This document shows, piece by piece, positions 35,577 to 45,004 of a stretch of 64,000 bases of DNA. The notes beneath the pieces are model-generated. The model was not told the origin of the DNA, ran no database searches, and worked only from the letters and a program-made list of their open reading frames with translations. The position numbers and the translations under genes were made by a program. Position 1 is the first letter of the stretch. Every line of letters starts with the position of its first letter. This DNA comes from Paenibacillus xylanexedens (GTDB taxonomy: Bacteria > Bacillota > Bacilli > Paenibacillales > Paenibacillaceae): NCBI RefSeq assembly GCF_007676705.1, contig NZ_VEBF01000002.1, positions 1,674,001-1,738,000 of the forward strand, in the 5' to 3' direction.

Positions 35577-35613
35577 CAAAAAAAGGCCATGAATCCGCAG
35601 ATTCATAGCCTTA
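35577..35613 (-). terminator. Terminator at the end of the oligosaccharide-import operon
   Basis: AAGGCTATGAATC-tgcg-GATTCATGGCCTT on the minus strand (one G-U) followed by seven T residues, about 105 bp beyond the 35719 stop. Confidence 0.85.
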
Positions 35614-35718
35614 TGCTTTAAGGGTGTGGTCTTTCTTATGATATTGGAGAAATAAATCTACTCCTAGAATAAACCATATCATTCCATTTAATCAACCACT
35701 TTTTTACTCGAGAGCTCT

Positions 35719-37230
35719 TTATTTTCCGTTGAGCTCCTTGTAGGATGCTTCCAGTTCCGTGATCAATTGATCACCACCGGCTTTTCTCCAGCTTGCGATT
35801 TCCTGCTCCCAACCATCATCATCGATTTTACCCATAATGTACTTGGTCTGCGCATCCCATATCATCTGATCCAGCTCCTGACCACGCTCGGTATAGATTG
35901 CCGAAGACAACGTGAGTGCCGGATTGGCAATGGCGTACTGCTCATTCTCACGTGCCATTTTCGTTCCTTTCATGCCGATCGGAACATCGACCAGTTCAGC
36001 TACGTTATACCCTTCGATACTTAACAGGTTATCACGATATGGCTTCACTTCACGCTGATAGGCGTCAAAATCCTTAAGTTCGGTTTTGCCATCCGCAGTC
36101 TTGGTGTAGTGCACATCAAGCAATCCACGGAGCTGCAACGTACTCAATTCCTCATCCATTAACTGATCCAGGAATGTGAGAACCTGCTTCAATTGCTCCT
36201 CGTCCGGTACGGACGCCTTCGGGATGACCAACATTCCGTAGTTCCCCGGTTCCCCGGCGATTCGAATGCCATCGGTTCCCTGGAACGGAGCCACGTCAAT
36301 CTCTCCATCTGGAGCGTTAGGTGTAAGCCGCTGCTGAGACGACTTTCCGTTCTGAGCCACACCGTTAAGCTTCATGCCAACCAAGCCGGAATCCATTTTT
36401 TTGTCCGCATCGGAAGGATCAAGAGCTGGGAAATCACTGTTAATCAGTCCCTCGCTAAACAGACGCTTGAAGAGCTTCATCGTATCCACATATTCAGTGG
36501 TCAGGAACTCCGGGGTCAATTTCCCGGCATCGTCCACTCCCCATTTATTAACACCACCGATACTTACAGCGATCCGAGTCAGAGGGGAAGAAACACCTTC
36601 GTTATATTTTTTGAATAACAATGCACCATACGTATCCTCTTTGCCATTCCCGTCCGGATCGTTCTTGCGTATGGAGCGCATCACTTCATACCAATCATCC
36701 AGCGTTTTGGGTATATCCACCTTTAATGTATCAAACCAGTCCTTACGATATACAATAGCGGTTCGTCCAATATCCCTGAAGTTGGGAATGCCGTAGACCT
36801 TACCTTCAATTTTGATATTGTTAAAATAAGCCTCGGATTGGGCAGACAGGTTCTTATAATCCTTCAGGTACGGCCCCAGTTCCCAGAACAGTCCCGTTTT
36901 GGCAGCATTAAACGTTGTCGGCACATAATTCACACGCATAATGGTAGGCATCTCGCCTGAAGCAACCATAACGTTCACTTTATCATCAAAAGCAGACTGT
37001 GGAATCCACTGTACGTTGACATCCGTATTCGTGTATTCTTCAATCTTCTGTTCAATCCCGTTCTCCTTGGCGGGTATATCACCTACCTGCATTAAAGAGA
37101 TGGAAATGGGAAGTTTACCTTCCCCTGCAGCAGGTGCTTTCTCTCCCCCGCAACCTGCAAGCAGCCCAGCGGACATTGCACCAATTACAACGATTCCGCC
37201 TAAACGGGACATTGGACCTTTTGGACTCAT
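35719..37230 (-). CDS. ABC-importer solute-binding lipoprotein (second copy)
   Basis: 503 aa. Lipoprotein signal with lipobox LLAGC (Cys near residue 27), then a family 1-type extracellular sugar-binding fold (LplA/YtcQ-like; DVNVQWIPQSAFDDKVNVMVASGEMPTI, given here only by DVNVQWIPQSAF). Close paralogue of the 38548-40047 lipoprotein over its whole length, with matching blocks such as WYEVMRSIRKNDPDGNG and YIMGKIDDDGWEQEI. It lacks its own permeases and presumably uses those upstream. RBS AAAGGAGAG before ATG. A structured repeat begins 26 bp upstream of the start codon. Confidence 0.88.
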   Translation of the reverse strand: MSPKGPMSRLGGIVVIGAMSAGLLAGCGGEKAPAAGEGKLPISISLMQVGDIPAKENGIEQKIEEYTNTDVNVQWIPQSAFDDKVNVMVASGEMPTIMRVNYVPTTFNAAKTGLFWELGPYLKDYKNLSAQSEAYFNNIKIEGKVYGIPNFRDIGRTAIVYRKDWFDTLKVDIPKTLDDWYEVMRSIRKNDPDGNGKEDTYGALLFKKYNEGVSSPLTRIAVSIGGVNKWGVDDAGKLTPEFLTTEYVDTMKLFKRLFSEGLINSDFPALDPSDADKKMDSGLVGMKLNGVAQNGKSSQQRLTPNAPDGEIDVAPFQGTDGIRIAGEPGNYGMLVIPKASVPDEEQLKQVLTFLDQLMDEELSTLQLRGLLDVHYTKTADGKTELKDFDAYQREVKPYRDNLLSIEGYNVAELVDVPIGMKGTKMARENEQYAIANPALTLSSAIYTERGQELDQMIWDAQTKYIMGKIDDDGWEQEIASWRKAGGDQLITELEASYKELNGK

Positions 37231-37256
37231 GAACCATCTCTCCTTTGGATGAGGTT

Positions 37257-37409
37257 ATGTACACAGATCACTCCGATGACAGAACAACCTTCCGACCGCT
37301 GTTATCCCCAGATTTTTTGATTCCCTTCTAAAAAAGGGGACAATCCGGGGATAAAGGCGAACGCTTCGCTTCCTCAAGTTATTTCTGCCCTCTCCGTTCT
37401 CGTGTACAT
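37257..37409 (-). repeat. Structured intergenic repeat, copy B (153 bp)
   Basis: Same family as 14683-14869. Terminal arms ATGTACAC / GTGTACAT (37257-37264/37402-37409), then CACTCCGATGACAGAACAAC, CGCTGTTATCCCCAGATT, an inner TCCCTT/AAGGGG hairpin, the matching GGGGATAAAGGCG arm, a GCGAA-cgc-TTCGC hairpin and TTATTTCTG. It fills almost the whole gap between two co-directional genes, ending 2 bp from the GH105 stop and 26 bp before the next start. Confidence 0.75.
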
Positions 37410-37410
37410 G

Positions 37411-38523
37411 TTAGTTGGACTTGTAAAGTTCAATCTCCACTCCTGCCAAAATGAACGGAGCAACCGATTTCGGATCATTGATCCGAATGGACTCGGTAAC
37501 ATAATACTCGTATGACCCATCACGATACGGGCTTCCTCCGAGGCCGGCTCCGCCGTTACACTGCGTCAGGGACAGTACGCCTTCACGATCCGTTTGCAGC
37601 AGATTCTGCAGCAGGCCCTGATATCCTTTTTCCGCTACCGCTTTGAACTTGCCACTCAGATATCCTTTACGCACACCTTTGGCCAATGCATAGACAAACA
37701 TTGAAGTACCGGAAGCTTCCAGATAGTTCCGCTCACGTCCCGGCTGATCTAACAGATGTGGCCATAGTCCAGTCTGTTGATCCTGCACATGTACAAGCGC
37801 ATTCGCCACCCGTTCGAAGATGCCCACAATTTGTCCGCGCTGCGGATGATCTACCGGAAGGTAATCCAATGTGTCCACAACCGCCATCACATACCAGCCC
37901 ATTGCCCGGCTCCACACATGTGGAGAACATCCCGTTTCTCCGGAACTCCAGCGTTGCTCTTTGCTCTCATCCCAGGCATGGTACAAGAGACCGCTACGCG
38001 GATCACGCGTGCGCTGTTCCACCAGCAAGAGCTGCAGGGCAGCCTTGTCGAACCACTTCTCTTCTCCTGTCACTGCGCCATACTGGGTCAGGTACGGAGT
38101 CGCCATGTACAACCCATCCAGCCACATCTGGAAGGGGTAAATCTTCTTGTGCCAGAACCCGCCTTCACTCGTGTGTGGCTGTCCCTTAAGCTGAGTGATA
38201 AGCAACTCCGCAGCTTTGCGGTATTTCTCTTCCCCTGTTTTCTCGAGCAATAGGAATAGCGACTTCCCCTGATTAATCTGATCCAGATTATATTCCTCAA
38301 CCGTATAGGAGCGAATGGAGCCATCTTCCTGAACAAAATGATCCATCAGCTCACGGATGTAGTCAAAATACTTCTGCTCCCCTGTGTGCGTGTACAGCTC
38401 CTCCAGTGCTTTCAGGAAGCAGCCGTTCTCATAATGCCAAGTGGAGTACAACTCATGGTTGCGATAACTTTCCATGAACTGCTGTGCCATGCGCACCGAT
38501 GTGAATTGTAATGTTTCCTTCAT
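37411..38523 (-). CDS. GH105 unsaturated rhamnogalacturonyl hydrolase (YteR/YesR-like)
   Basis: About 370 aa, (alpha/alpha)6-barrel hydrolase that removes the unsaturated galacturonic acid left at the non-reducing end of pectin fragments by polysaccharide lyases. Family features: WHYENGCFLKALEELY at the N terminus, DGLYMATPYLTQYG with the catalytic Asp, HAWDESKEQRWS, and WSRAMGWYVMAVVDTL. No signal peptide: it acts in the cytoplasm on imported oligosaccharides. Start at ATG 38523 has GGAGG 7 bp before. It sits between the two paralogous binding proteins in the import operon. Confidence 0.92.
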   Translation of the reverse strand: MKETLQFTSVRMAQQFMESYRNHELYSTWHYENGCFLKALEELYTHTGEQKYFDYIRELMDHFVQEDGSIRSYTVEEYNLDQINQGKSLFLLLEKTGEEKYRKAAELLITQLKGQPHTSEGGFWHKKIYPFQMWLDGLYMATPYLTQYGAVTGEEKWFDKAALQLLLVEQRTRDPRSGLLYHAWDESKEQRWSSGETGCSPHVWSRAMGWYVMAVVDTLDYLPVDHPQRGQIVGIFERVANALVHVQDQQTGLWPHLLDQPGRERNYLEASGTSMFVYALAKGVRKGYLSGKFKAVAEKGYQGLLQNLLQTDREGVLSLTQCNGGAGLGGSPYRDGSYEYYVTESIRINDPKSVAPFILAGVEIELYKSN

Positions 38524-38547
38524 GATCAAGCCTCCGCTTCCGGCTCT

Positions 38548-40047
38548 TTATTGAGCCTGTTTTTTGTAATCTTCGGCATATTCCTCACGAATCTTGTTTC
38601 CACCAGCATTGCCCCAATTCTCGATTTCCTTTTCCCAGCCACTTTGATCGATTTTGCCCATGATGTATTTGGTCTGCGCATCGGCAATCATCTGATCCAG
38701 ATCCGCCCCACGGTCACCATACGTTGGAGAATATAACGTCAGCGCAGGGTTTGGCACAGCGTGCTCCGCCAGTTCCTTAGCAAGTGCCGTACCTTTTTCA
38801 CCCAGTTCAGTATCCTTCAATTTCGGTACGTTATATCCTTCCACATAAGGAAGGTTATCACGGTAAGGCTTCACTTCACGCTGGAATGCATCGAAGTCAC
38901 TCATCTCCACCTGATCTTCGCCCACTTTGGTGTAATGTTTATCTTCCATACCACGCATCAACAGAGTAGCCATCTCAGGGTCCATCAGTTTATCCAGGAA
39001 AGAGAGCAGATTCTTGAGTTCTTCTTCCGATTTCACCGTCGATTTAGGGAATGCCAGAATTCCGGAGTTACCCGTCTGTCCTGCAACACGATCTCCGTTC
39101 GGTCCAAGCAAACCAGCGATGTCTACCACACCATCCGGATTGTTTTTGGACAGACGCTCTTGCTGACTTTTTCCGTTCTGAGCAACACCAACACGTATAC
39201 CGACAACACCAGAATCATACTTTTTCTCCGCTTCTGTAGAGTCGAATACGGCAAAGTCCTGGTTCAGCAGTTTCTCATCGTACAAACGTTTCAGCAGATC
39301 CAGCACCTGCATATATTCCGGTGTCATGAATTCCGGCGTGAAGCTGCCATCATCCTCGACCTTCCATTTGTTAGGTGCACCAAAACTTACGCCAAGGCGA
39401 GTCGTGAAGGAATATTGGTCCTCATTGTATTTTTTGAAAAGCATCAGTCCAAACGTATTATCCTGACCATCTCCATCCGGATCGGAGGTTGCCAGTGTTT
39501 TGATCGTTTCATACCATTCATCCGGTGTCGTTGGCACCTTCAGATTCAGCTTCTCGAACCAGTCCTTGCGATAGATCACTGTAGCCCGCGCAATATCCGA
39601 GAATACGGGAACCCCATAGATTTTGCCCTCGACCTTGATGTTGTCAAAGAAACGCTCGTTCTGTGCCGAAAGATTTTTGTAATCTTTCAGCAAAGGCCCC
39701 ACTTCCCAGAACACGTCATTACGCATTGCGCTGGTCACCGTTGGATTATATTGCACCTTCACAATTTTCGGCATATCGCTTGAAGCGATCATCACGTTAA
39801 TTTTGTCATTGTAGGCCGAAGCCGGAATCCACTGGATATCCAGTTTGGTATTGGTATACGCTTCAATCTTCTGCTGAACTTCATTGCCTTTGCTTGGCAC
39901 ATCACCCACCTGTGCAATGGCTATGGACACATTTTGTACGCCGCCCTCGGCAGCCTGACCCTCATCTGATCCGCATCCTGCCAGCAAACCTGTCACCAGT
40001 GCCAGTGTGCTCAAGACAGCTACGGCTTTCTTTTTTGTTGCTTTCAT
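38548..40047 (-). CDS. ABC-importer solute-binding lipoprotein (first copy)
   Basis: 499 aa lipoprotein: signal peptide with lipobox LLAGC (Cys near residue 25), then an extracellular sugar-binding domain of the LplA/YtcQ type. It captures oligosaccharides at the membrane and feeds the two permeases directly upstream in the operon. Conserved blocks WFEKLNLKVPTTPDEWYETI and YIMGKIDQSGWEKEIENW are shared with the second copy. RBS AAGGGAGGTTTTC before ATG. The ATPase subunit (usually a shared MsmX-type protein) is not in the window. Confidence 0.92.
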   Translation of the reverse strand: MKATKKKAVAVLSTLALVTGLLAGCGSDEGQAAEGGVQNVSIAIAQVGDVPSKGNEVQQKIEAYTNTKLDIQWIPASAYNDKINVMIASSDMPKIVKVQYNPTVTSAMRNDVFWEVGPLLKDYKNLSAQNERFFDNIKVEGKIYGVPVFSDIARATVIYRKDWFEKLNLKVPTTPDEWYETIKTLATSDPDGDGQDNTFGLMLFKKYNEDQYSFTTRLGVSFGAPNKWKVEDDGSFTPEFMTPEYMQVLDLLKRLYDEKLLNQDFAVFDSTEAEKKYDSGVVGIRVGVAQNGKSQQERLSKNNPDGVVDIAGLLGPNGDRVAGQTGNSGILAFPKSTVKSEEELKNLLSFLDKLMDPEMATLLMRGMEDKHYTKVGEDQVEMSDFDAFQREVKPYRDNLPYVEGYNVPKLKDTELGEKGTALAKELAEHAVPNPALTLYSPTYGDRGADLDQMIADAQTKYIMGKIDQSGWEKEIENWGNAGGNKIREEYAEDYKKQAQ

Positions 40048-40108
40048 AACATGAAAACCTCCCTTTTTTATGCAGTCATACTGAACTGACTTTGAACCAT
40101 CTGCCGAC

Positions 40109-40981
40109 TCAACCTTTCACCGAACCCAGCATCACTCCTTTGGCAAAGTGCTTTTGCAGGAATGGGTACACCAGCATAATCGGGATCGTGGAGAATACGA
40201 TGACCGCCATGCGAATGGTAAGCGGCTGGATCTCGGTCTCTTCAATACTCGTGTCTCCGATTCGGCTCTGTGCCAGAATGACAATCTCACGCAGCCAGAC
40301 CTGGACAGGCCACTTCTCACTATCGTTGATATAGATAACAGCGCTGAAGAAACTGTTCCAGTGGGCCACCGCATAAAAGAGTGAAAATGTCGCCATCGCT
40401 GGCATGGACAACGGTAATACAATCCGGAACAATACGCTGACATCGTTACATCCATCAATTTTGGCTGCATCCTCCAATTCATCGGGAATGGCCTGGAAGA
40501 AGTTTTTGAGTACGATCAAGTTAAATGCACTAATAGCGGTAGGTAACATCAGTGACCACAACGTATCCGTCAGGTGCAAGGATTTCACGACAAAGTAGGT
40601 TGGAATCATCCCGCCACTGAAGAGCATCGTGAACAATACACCCAGCAAAATGGGCTGGCGTCCACGCAAATATCTTCTGGAGAGCGGATACGCCATAAGT
40701 GACGTAAACAGCAGGTTAATGAAGGTACCAATCACCGTAATATAGATCGATACGCCCAGACTGCGAATCAAGGTATCTGTCGAGAAAATGTAACGATACG
40801 CAGCCAGCGAGAACTCTTTAGGAAAAAGAATGAATCCTCCCTTAGCCACTTCATGCGGACTGGTAAACGAAACCGCCAAAATATAAATGAACGGAATGAC
40901 CGTCACGATTCCAATCAACAGCAGCAAGCCATGATTGATAAAATCAAAGATCCGGTTGCCCCACGTTTTATCCTGTTGCAT
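40109..40981 (-). CDS. Carbohydrate ABC transporter permease, YtcP/LplC type
   Basis: About 290 aa, six membrane segments, MalG-like. The cytoplasmic EAA loop is ELEDAAKIDGCNDVSVLFRIVLPLS, whose core EDAAKIDGCND contacts the ATPase. Start at ATG 40981 follows CAGGAGTG by 9 bp; the frame from 41023 runs over the upstream gene's end and is less likely. Ends KGVMLGSVKG, the usual C terminus (G-[AS]-x-KG) of this group. Partner of the permease 46 bp upstream. Confidence 0.92.
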   Translation of the reverse strand: MQQDKTWGNRIFDFINHGLLLLIGIVTVIPFIYILAVSFTSPHEVAKGGFILFPKEFSLAAYRYIFSTDTLIRSLGVSIYITVIGTFINLLFTSLMAYPLSRRYLRGRQPILLGVLFTMLFSGGMIPTYFVVKSLHLTDTLWSLMLPTAISAFNLIVLKNFFQAIPDELEDAAKIDGCNDVSVLFRIVLPLSMPAMATFSLFYAVAHWNSFFSAVIYINDSEKWPVQVWLREIVILAQSRIGDTSIEETEIQPLTIRMAVIVFSTIPIMLVYPFLQKHFAKGVMLGSVKG

Positions 40982-41026
40982 TTTAATGTTCACTCCTGTC
41001 TGGTGAAGAACGTCTGCTCCCAAAGG

Positions 41027-41980
41027 TTAGTAGACGCCTTCCTCCCCGAATTTTTTGGCCATCGTATTGGCACCAAGAACAAGCGCCAGCCCGACAACCG
41101 ATTTGAACAACCCGACAGCAGCACTATAACTGTACTGTGCCTGAGTAAGACCCTTCGTGTACACGTAGGTATCGAATACCTCGCCCACATCCCGGTTCGT
41201 CGGAGTCAGCATCAGGAAGATCTGTTCAAAGCCTGTATCCAGGAAATTGCCCAGACGCAGAATGAGCAAAATGACGATTGTACTGCGAATGGCAGGCAAC
41301 GTAATATGCCAGGTTTGACGCCAGCGGTTGGCACCATCAATCCGTGCAGCTTCGTAGAGTTGTGTATCTACACCCGAAAGTGCCGCCAGGAAGATAATCG
41401 TGCCCCAACCGACCTCTTTCCAGATGGATTGTCCGACAATCATGGTTCGGAACCATCCCGGTTCAAGCAAGAAAGCCACCTTTTGCCCCGTCAGGTTATA
41501 GAGCAATTCGTTAATGGCGCCGCCCTCGGTTGTAAACAACATGTAGAACACACCGACAACAACAACCCAGGATACAAAGTGTGGAACATAGACTAGCGTT
41601 TGTACAAATCGTTTGAAGCGTTCACGCCGAACCTCATTCATCATGAGGGCCAATACAATCGGCAGTGGGAAAAAGAACACAATGTTATAAATGGCAAGCA
41701 AAAACGTATTTCGAAATAATGTCCAGAACTGCGGTTCTCCGAAGAAACGCTGGAAATGTTTGAACCCTACCCACTCACTCCCCAAGATGCCCTTGTAAGG
41801 CGTGTAATCCTGAAAAGCCATTGTGATGCCATACATGGGTATGTATTTGAAGATAACAAAGTAAAGCACACCCGGTATTAACATGATATACAGCCACCGG
41901 TTTTTGATAATGTCCCTCCACAGCAGGTTTTTGTCACTGCGGGTAGCGGGCCGTGTCCGAGCCGCCGTTTCGGCTTTCAT
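41027..41980 (-). CDS. Carbohydrate ABC transporter permease, YtcP-partner/LplB type
   Basis: About 317 aa, six membrane segments, MalF-like. N-terminal IIKNRWLYIMLIPGVLYF and MYGITMAFQDYTPYKG are typical of the LplB group; the EAA motif is YEAARIDGANRWRQTWHITLPAI, with core EAARIDGANR. Start at ATG 41980 follows GGGGAGGAAGACAAT. First transport gene of the operon; a cre-like site lies 20 bp upstream of the start, implying carbon-catabolite control. Confidence 0.92.
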   Translation of the reverse strand: MKAETAARTRPATRSDKNLLWRDIIKNRWLYIMLIPGVLYFVIFKYIPMYGITMAFQDYTPYKGILGSEWVGFKHFQRFFGEPQFWTLFRNTFLLAIYNIVFFFPLPIVLALMMNEVRRERFKRFVQTLVYVPHFVSWVVVVGVFYMLFTTEGGAINELLYNLTGQKVAFLLEPGWFRTMIVGQSIWKEVGWGTIIFLAALSGVDTQLYEAARIDGANRWRQTWHITLPAIRSTIVILLILRLGNFLDTGFEQIFLMLTPTNRDVGEVFDTYVYTKGLTQAQYSYSAAVGLFKSVVGLALVLGANTMAKKFGEEGVY

Positions 41981-41999
41981 ATTGTCTTCCTCCCCACAT

Positions 42000-42013
42000 T
42001 GGAAACGATTACA
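42000..42013. promoter_or_regulatory. cre-like site ahead of the oligosaccharide-import operon
   Basis: TGGAAACGATTACA differs from the cre consensus TGWAANCGNTNWCA at one position; its position next to the first permease start fits repression by CcpA. Confidence 0.5.
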
Positions 42014-42223
42014 AAATATCACTTCCTGAATTCATGTCTTCATTGTGGCGGATAAACCAATGACTGGCTATCGTCTCCTTTTAGCCTCTTGTTTTCCCTT
42101 GTGTAGCAAGGGATCAGGCCATTTTTGTCACAGAATTAAAAGGCGTAATGAACTGCTTTCAACCTCAATATTCCTGTCTTAACTCCATGGTTTGAATCGG
42201 CCTGCTTCCTTCATCCGGACATG

Positions 42224-42258
42224 AAAAAGCCTGCCTGCCATGGCAGGCAGAGCAGGTT
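42224..42258 (-). terminator. Terminator after the AraC-type regulator
   Basis: AAACCTGCTCTGCCTGCC / GGCAGGCAGGCTTTTT, a strong GC-rich stem with a T run on the minus strand, 4 bp beyond the stop. Confidence 0.85.
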
Positions 42259-42262
42259 TGTT

Positions 42263-44599
42263 TTATCGCTGCTGCTCCCGGTATTTGCCGGGGGTCGTTC
42301 CTGTGATTTTGCGAAACGTACGGATAAATGCAGTTGGATTGGTATAGTTTAATTTCTCGGCAATCTCCGATATTTTGAGATTCGTCGTTTGCAGCCATGT
42401 TTTGGCTTTTTCCATACGGTACTCTGCGAGATATTCAGTAAAATTAACTCCAGCTTCCTTCTTGAATACCCGACTTAGGTAGACAGGATGGAAATTAAGC
42501 TCTGCGGCACAGGCCTCCAGCGACAATTCACGATCATAACGTTCCTCGATTAATCGAATCATGCGCCTTGCAATGTTCATGTATTGGGATTCTTCCTGTT
42601 CTCGCCAGAAACGGATGACGGGCAGGAACAGCCGCTTGCGGAACCAATTGGTCATTTCATCCAACGTGGACAACTTCAGCAAATGTGCCATGGATGCTTT
42701 TTCACCCAATACTTCAGCCACATCTCCACCTTGCTCCTGCACAAGCTGATATACACGAGACAATAACTGAACCATAATGACAGGGTATTCACTGAAATGA
42801 AGCTTCTTGTCTGCAAGCAGCCCCAAATATTGCTTGAAGTACGCATCCGTCTTCTCCTCATCTCCTTGCTTGAGGGCAGAAGCGAGCTGATCTTCAATCA
42901 TGCGCAGTTGGGTATACAATGCGGCCTCCATCTGACCACGCGGCTGAATATCCTCGTAATGCAAAATTATACGGCTGCCCAGACTTACCCGGCCTTGCAG
43001 AGCCTCTCGACTCTCCTGAACCGCTCTTGGGGTATCTCCAATGCAGGAATATGAACGACTGATGCCGATGCTTACAGGCAGATTCAGATAAGTCACGACA
43101 CGTTCCCGAATCCAGTCTGCCTGTGTATGCATCCATTCCTTCAGCTTCACCTCATCCGTCAGTTCGGAAGCAAGTACGGTGACCTGAGCATCATCCAGCA
43201 TAACGGGGGTGAACCGAACTGACGAAGGAAGAAGCTCACCTACCATATTGTTGACAGCAAACAGCAGCAGGTCCCGATCCTGTTCCTCATATCTGGTCCC
43301 TTCCAATGTATCAATCTGGAGCATAAGCACGCCAAGACTGGCCCACCCCGTCGGAAAATCGTACAATTCTCCCTGATATCTGAAATCTTCTTCCGAGATT
43401 TTGCCTGTTAACAGTTTGGTCATAAAAAACTCCTGGAGGTGCACATGCTGCCCCTTCATCTGCTCACGCATCGTTTTCTCTGAACTGAACAACGTTGACA
43501 ACTGTTCCTCGATATAGATAAATTCATCCTGACGACGTCCTGACGGAGCCACTGGAGCATCCAGTCCCTTTGTAAACTGCAGCAATCTCGAGATCGGTGA
43601 ATACATCCGCCGACTGCCGTATATGGCGACAAGTCCCGTTACACATAACATCACCAGTGTAGCAACGCCGGTAACCAGGGCAATTTTCTGCGACTGGGCC
43701 GTGATCTGCCCTAGAGATACGACAGATACGTACAACCAACCATTGAGCGGAGATTGCCTGTAACTGACTGCTACCTGGTTACCCTCCACCTCTGCACTGA
43801 AGAATCCCTCTGGCTCCCCCGTCGTCTGAACAATCTCATGGATTTCCTTATTTAAAGCGTCATATTTCGCACCTTGCCTTGTATCATTCAAAAAATATTT
43901 CTGATCCCTATCCAAGACGTACAGGTCACCTGAATTCGGATTGCGACTCAGAAATGTACTTAGCTCCGTATCGGCAATATCGATAACCAGAAAACCTTTT
44001 GGTTTCACATTGGTGGGTACCATCGGAATCTTGAATACCATGCTGACCACATTATCAGATGATATAAGCGTAGGTGCCTGTTCGGGTGTTAGTTCACCCA
44101 TACCAGCTGATACGGGTACACTTTCTTTGGCTGAACTGGCATTCTGGGTGACCCAGAACAAGCTGTTGGTATAGGTGAGATACGAACCAATCCGGTCTCG
44201 TATACTGAAATCATCCAATTTGCCAAAAGAACGCATCGACACGACCCAATCTTCGTCCAGATTAACCAGATAGGCTTGGTCAATGTTCGTAACCGCTTGC
44301 AAGTTGTTAAAGCCGGATGTCAGATCACGAATCTCCTGGAATTCGCTACTGTCCAGTGGTTTCTTCATCGCTTGTAATACCAAAGGCGAATTCACATACT
44401 GGATGGATGACAATTGCAGACTGCGTAGTACTTGCTCTACCCGCATTTGGGTCTGATGCAATATCTGAAGATTACTCTCACGCACTTTCTGTTCAATGTC
44501 ACGCGAAGCAATCGTATACGATACGGAACCAATAACAATAACCGGAAGGGCTCCGAGGATCAGGGTAAAGCAAAGCAAACGCAATAAATATTTAGGCAA
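42263..44599 (-). CDS. Membrane AraC-family regulator with extracellular sensor domain (YesS/YtdP-like)
   Basis: About 778 aa. TM1 at about residues 5-25 (LLRLLCFTLILGALPVIVIG), an extracellular sensor (Cache-like) of about 260 residues, TM2 near 290-310 (IALVTGVATLVMLCVTGLVAIYG, core VATLVMLCVTGLVAIYG), a central cytoplasmic part, and a C-terminal AraC HTH pair (LSLEACAAELNFHPVYLSRVF and KISEIAEKLNYTNPTAFIRTFRK, shortened). The group controls adjacent pectin or xylan operons. The first ATG (44620) has no RBS; AAGGAGG is 9 bp before TTG 44599, taken as start. It likely activates the divergent-in-order, co-directional ABC/GH105 operon. A cre-like site lies just upstream. Confidence 0.88.
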   Translation of the reverse strand: MPKYLLRLLCFTLILGALPVIVIGSVSYTIASRDIEQKVRESNLQILHQTQMRVEQVLRSLQLSSIQYVNSPLVLQAMKKPLDSSEFQEIRDLTSGFNNLQAVTNIDQAYLVNLDEDWVVSMRSFGKLDDFSIRDRIGSYLTYTNSLFWVTQNASSAKESVPVSAGMGELTPEQAPTLISSDNVVSMVFKIPMVPTNVKPKGFLVIDIADTELSTFLSRNPNSGDLYVLDRDQKYFLNDTRQGAKYDALNKEIHEIVQTTGEPEGFFSAEVEGNQVAVSYRQSPLNGWLYVSVVSLGQITAQSQKIALVTGVATLVMLCVTGLVAIYGSRRMYSPISRLLQFTKGLDAPVAPSGRRQDEFIYIEEQLSTLFSSEKTMREQMKGQHVHLQEFFMTKLLTGKISEEDFRYQGELYDFPTGWASLGVLMLQIDTLEGTRYEEQDRDLLLFAVNNMVGELLPSSVRFTPVMLDDAQVTVLASELTDEVKLKEWMHTQADWIRERVVTYLNLPVSIGISRSYSCIGDTPRAVQESREALQGRVSLGSRIILHYEDIQPRGQMEAALYTQLRMIEDQLASALKQGDEEKTDAYFKQYLGLLADKKLHFSEYPVIMVQLLSRVYQLVQEQGGDVAEVLGEKASMAHLLKLSTLDEMTNWFRKRLFLPVIRFWREQEESQYMNIARRMIRLIEERYDRELSLEACAAELNFHPVYLSRVFKKEAGVNFTEYLAEYRMEKAKTWLQTTNLKISEIAEKLNYTNPTAFIRTFRKITGTTPGKYREQQR

Positions 44600-44619
44600 G
44601 AAGAGCATCCTCCTTCTCA

Positions 44620-44633
44620 TAAAATCGCTTTCA
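44620..44633. promoter_or_regulatory. cre-like site ahead of the AraC-type regulator
   Basis: Minus strand TGAAAGCGATTTTA matches cre except near the 3' end; 21-34 bp before the chosen start codon. Confidence 0.4.
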
Positions 44634-44700
44634 TTGGATTATTTTACTATTGTTATTTTAAAACCCATTCTTATTCAAGTCCACTCATTTATTCTTAAGG

Positions 44701-44730
44701 TTGACTTCAAACCAATTTCCAGTTTATATT
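44701..44730 (+). promoter_or_regulatory. Predicted sigma-A promoter of the mutS2-like leader
   Basis: TTGACT (44701-44706), 18-bp spacer, TATATT (44725-44730); start expected near 44737, 374 nt before the mutS2-like ATG. Confidence 0.6.
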
Positions 44731-44765
44731 GGTTGCATATTCCTCAATCAAAGGAGAGATTTTTA

Positions 44766-44789
44766 ATGTCGGTGAATGTTCTTAACTAA
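44766..44789 (+). CDS. Leader peptide MSVNVLN
   Basis: Seven codons and TAA. AAAGGAGAG (44750-44758) lies 7 bp upstream, as good an RBS as any in the window and almost the same as that of the downstream gene (AAGGAGAG). The last four codons form the first arm of the long inverted repeat. Confidence 0.6.
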   Translation: MSVNVLN

Positions 44790-44937
44790 CCAAGTTTCAT
44801 ATTCAGGAGTTTGGCCTTTCATTGCGCTTGTGCCCTTATGGCATACGTGTATTTCATGATGCGCCAGATCCCTGTACTTAGTTAAGAACAGCGGATATCA
44901 TAAATCGCCTCCGGGATTGTAGTTGTCCGGGTCTATT

Positions 44938-44965
44938 TCCGCGCTGTGTTCAGCGCGGATTTTTT
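44938..44965 (+). terminator. First attenuator terminator
   Basis: Perfect 9-bp GC-rich stem TCCGCGCTG-tgtt-CAGCGCGGA, then six T residues. Confidence 0.9.
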
Positions 44966-45004
44966 AATATAGACCTGTAGTGGACTCTGCTTTCCCATAC
45001 GTTT

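Noticed and set aside
44766..44965. Known riboswitch or T-box as explanation of the mutS2-like leader
   Set aside because: No T-box AGGGTGGNACCGCG element and no aptamer core of any riboswitch class I know; the leader ORF fits better.
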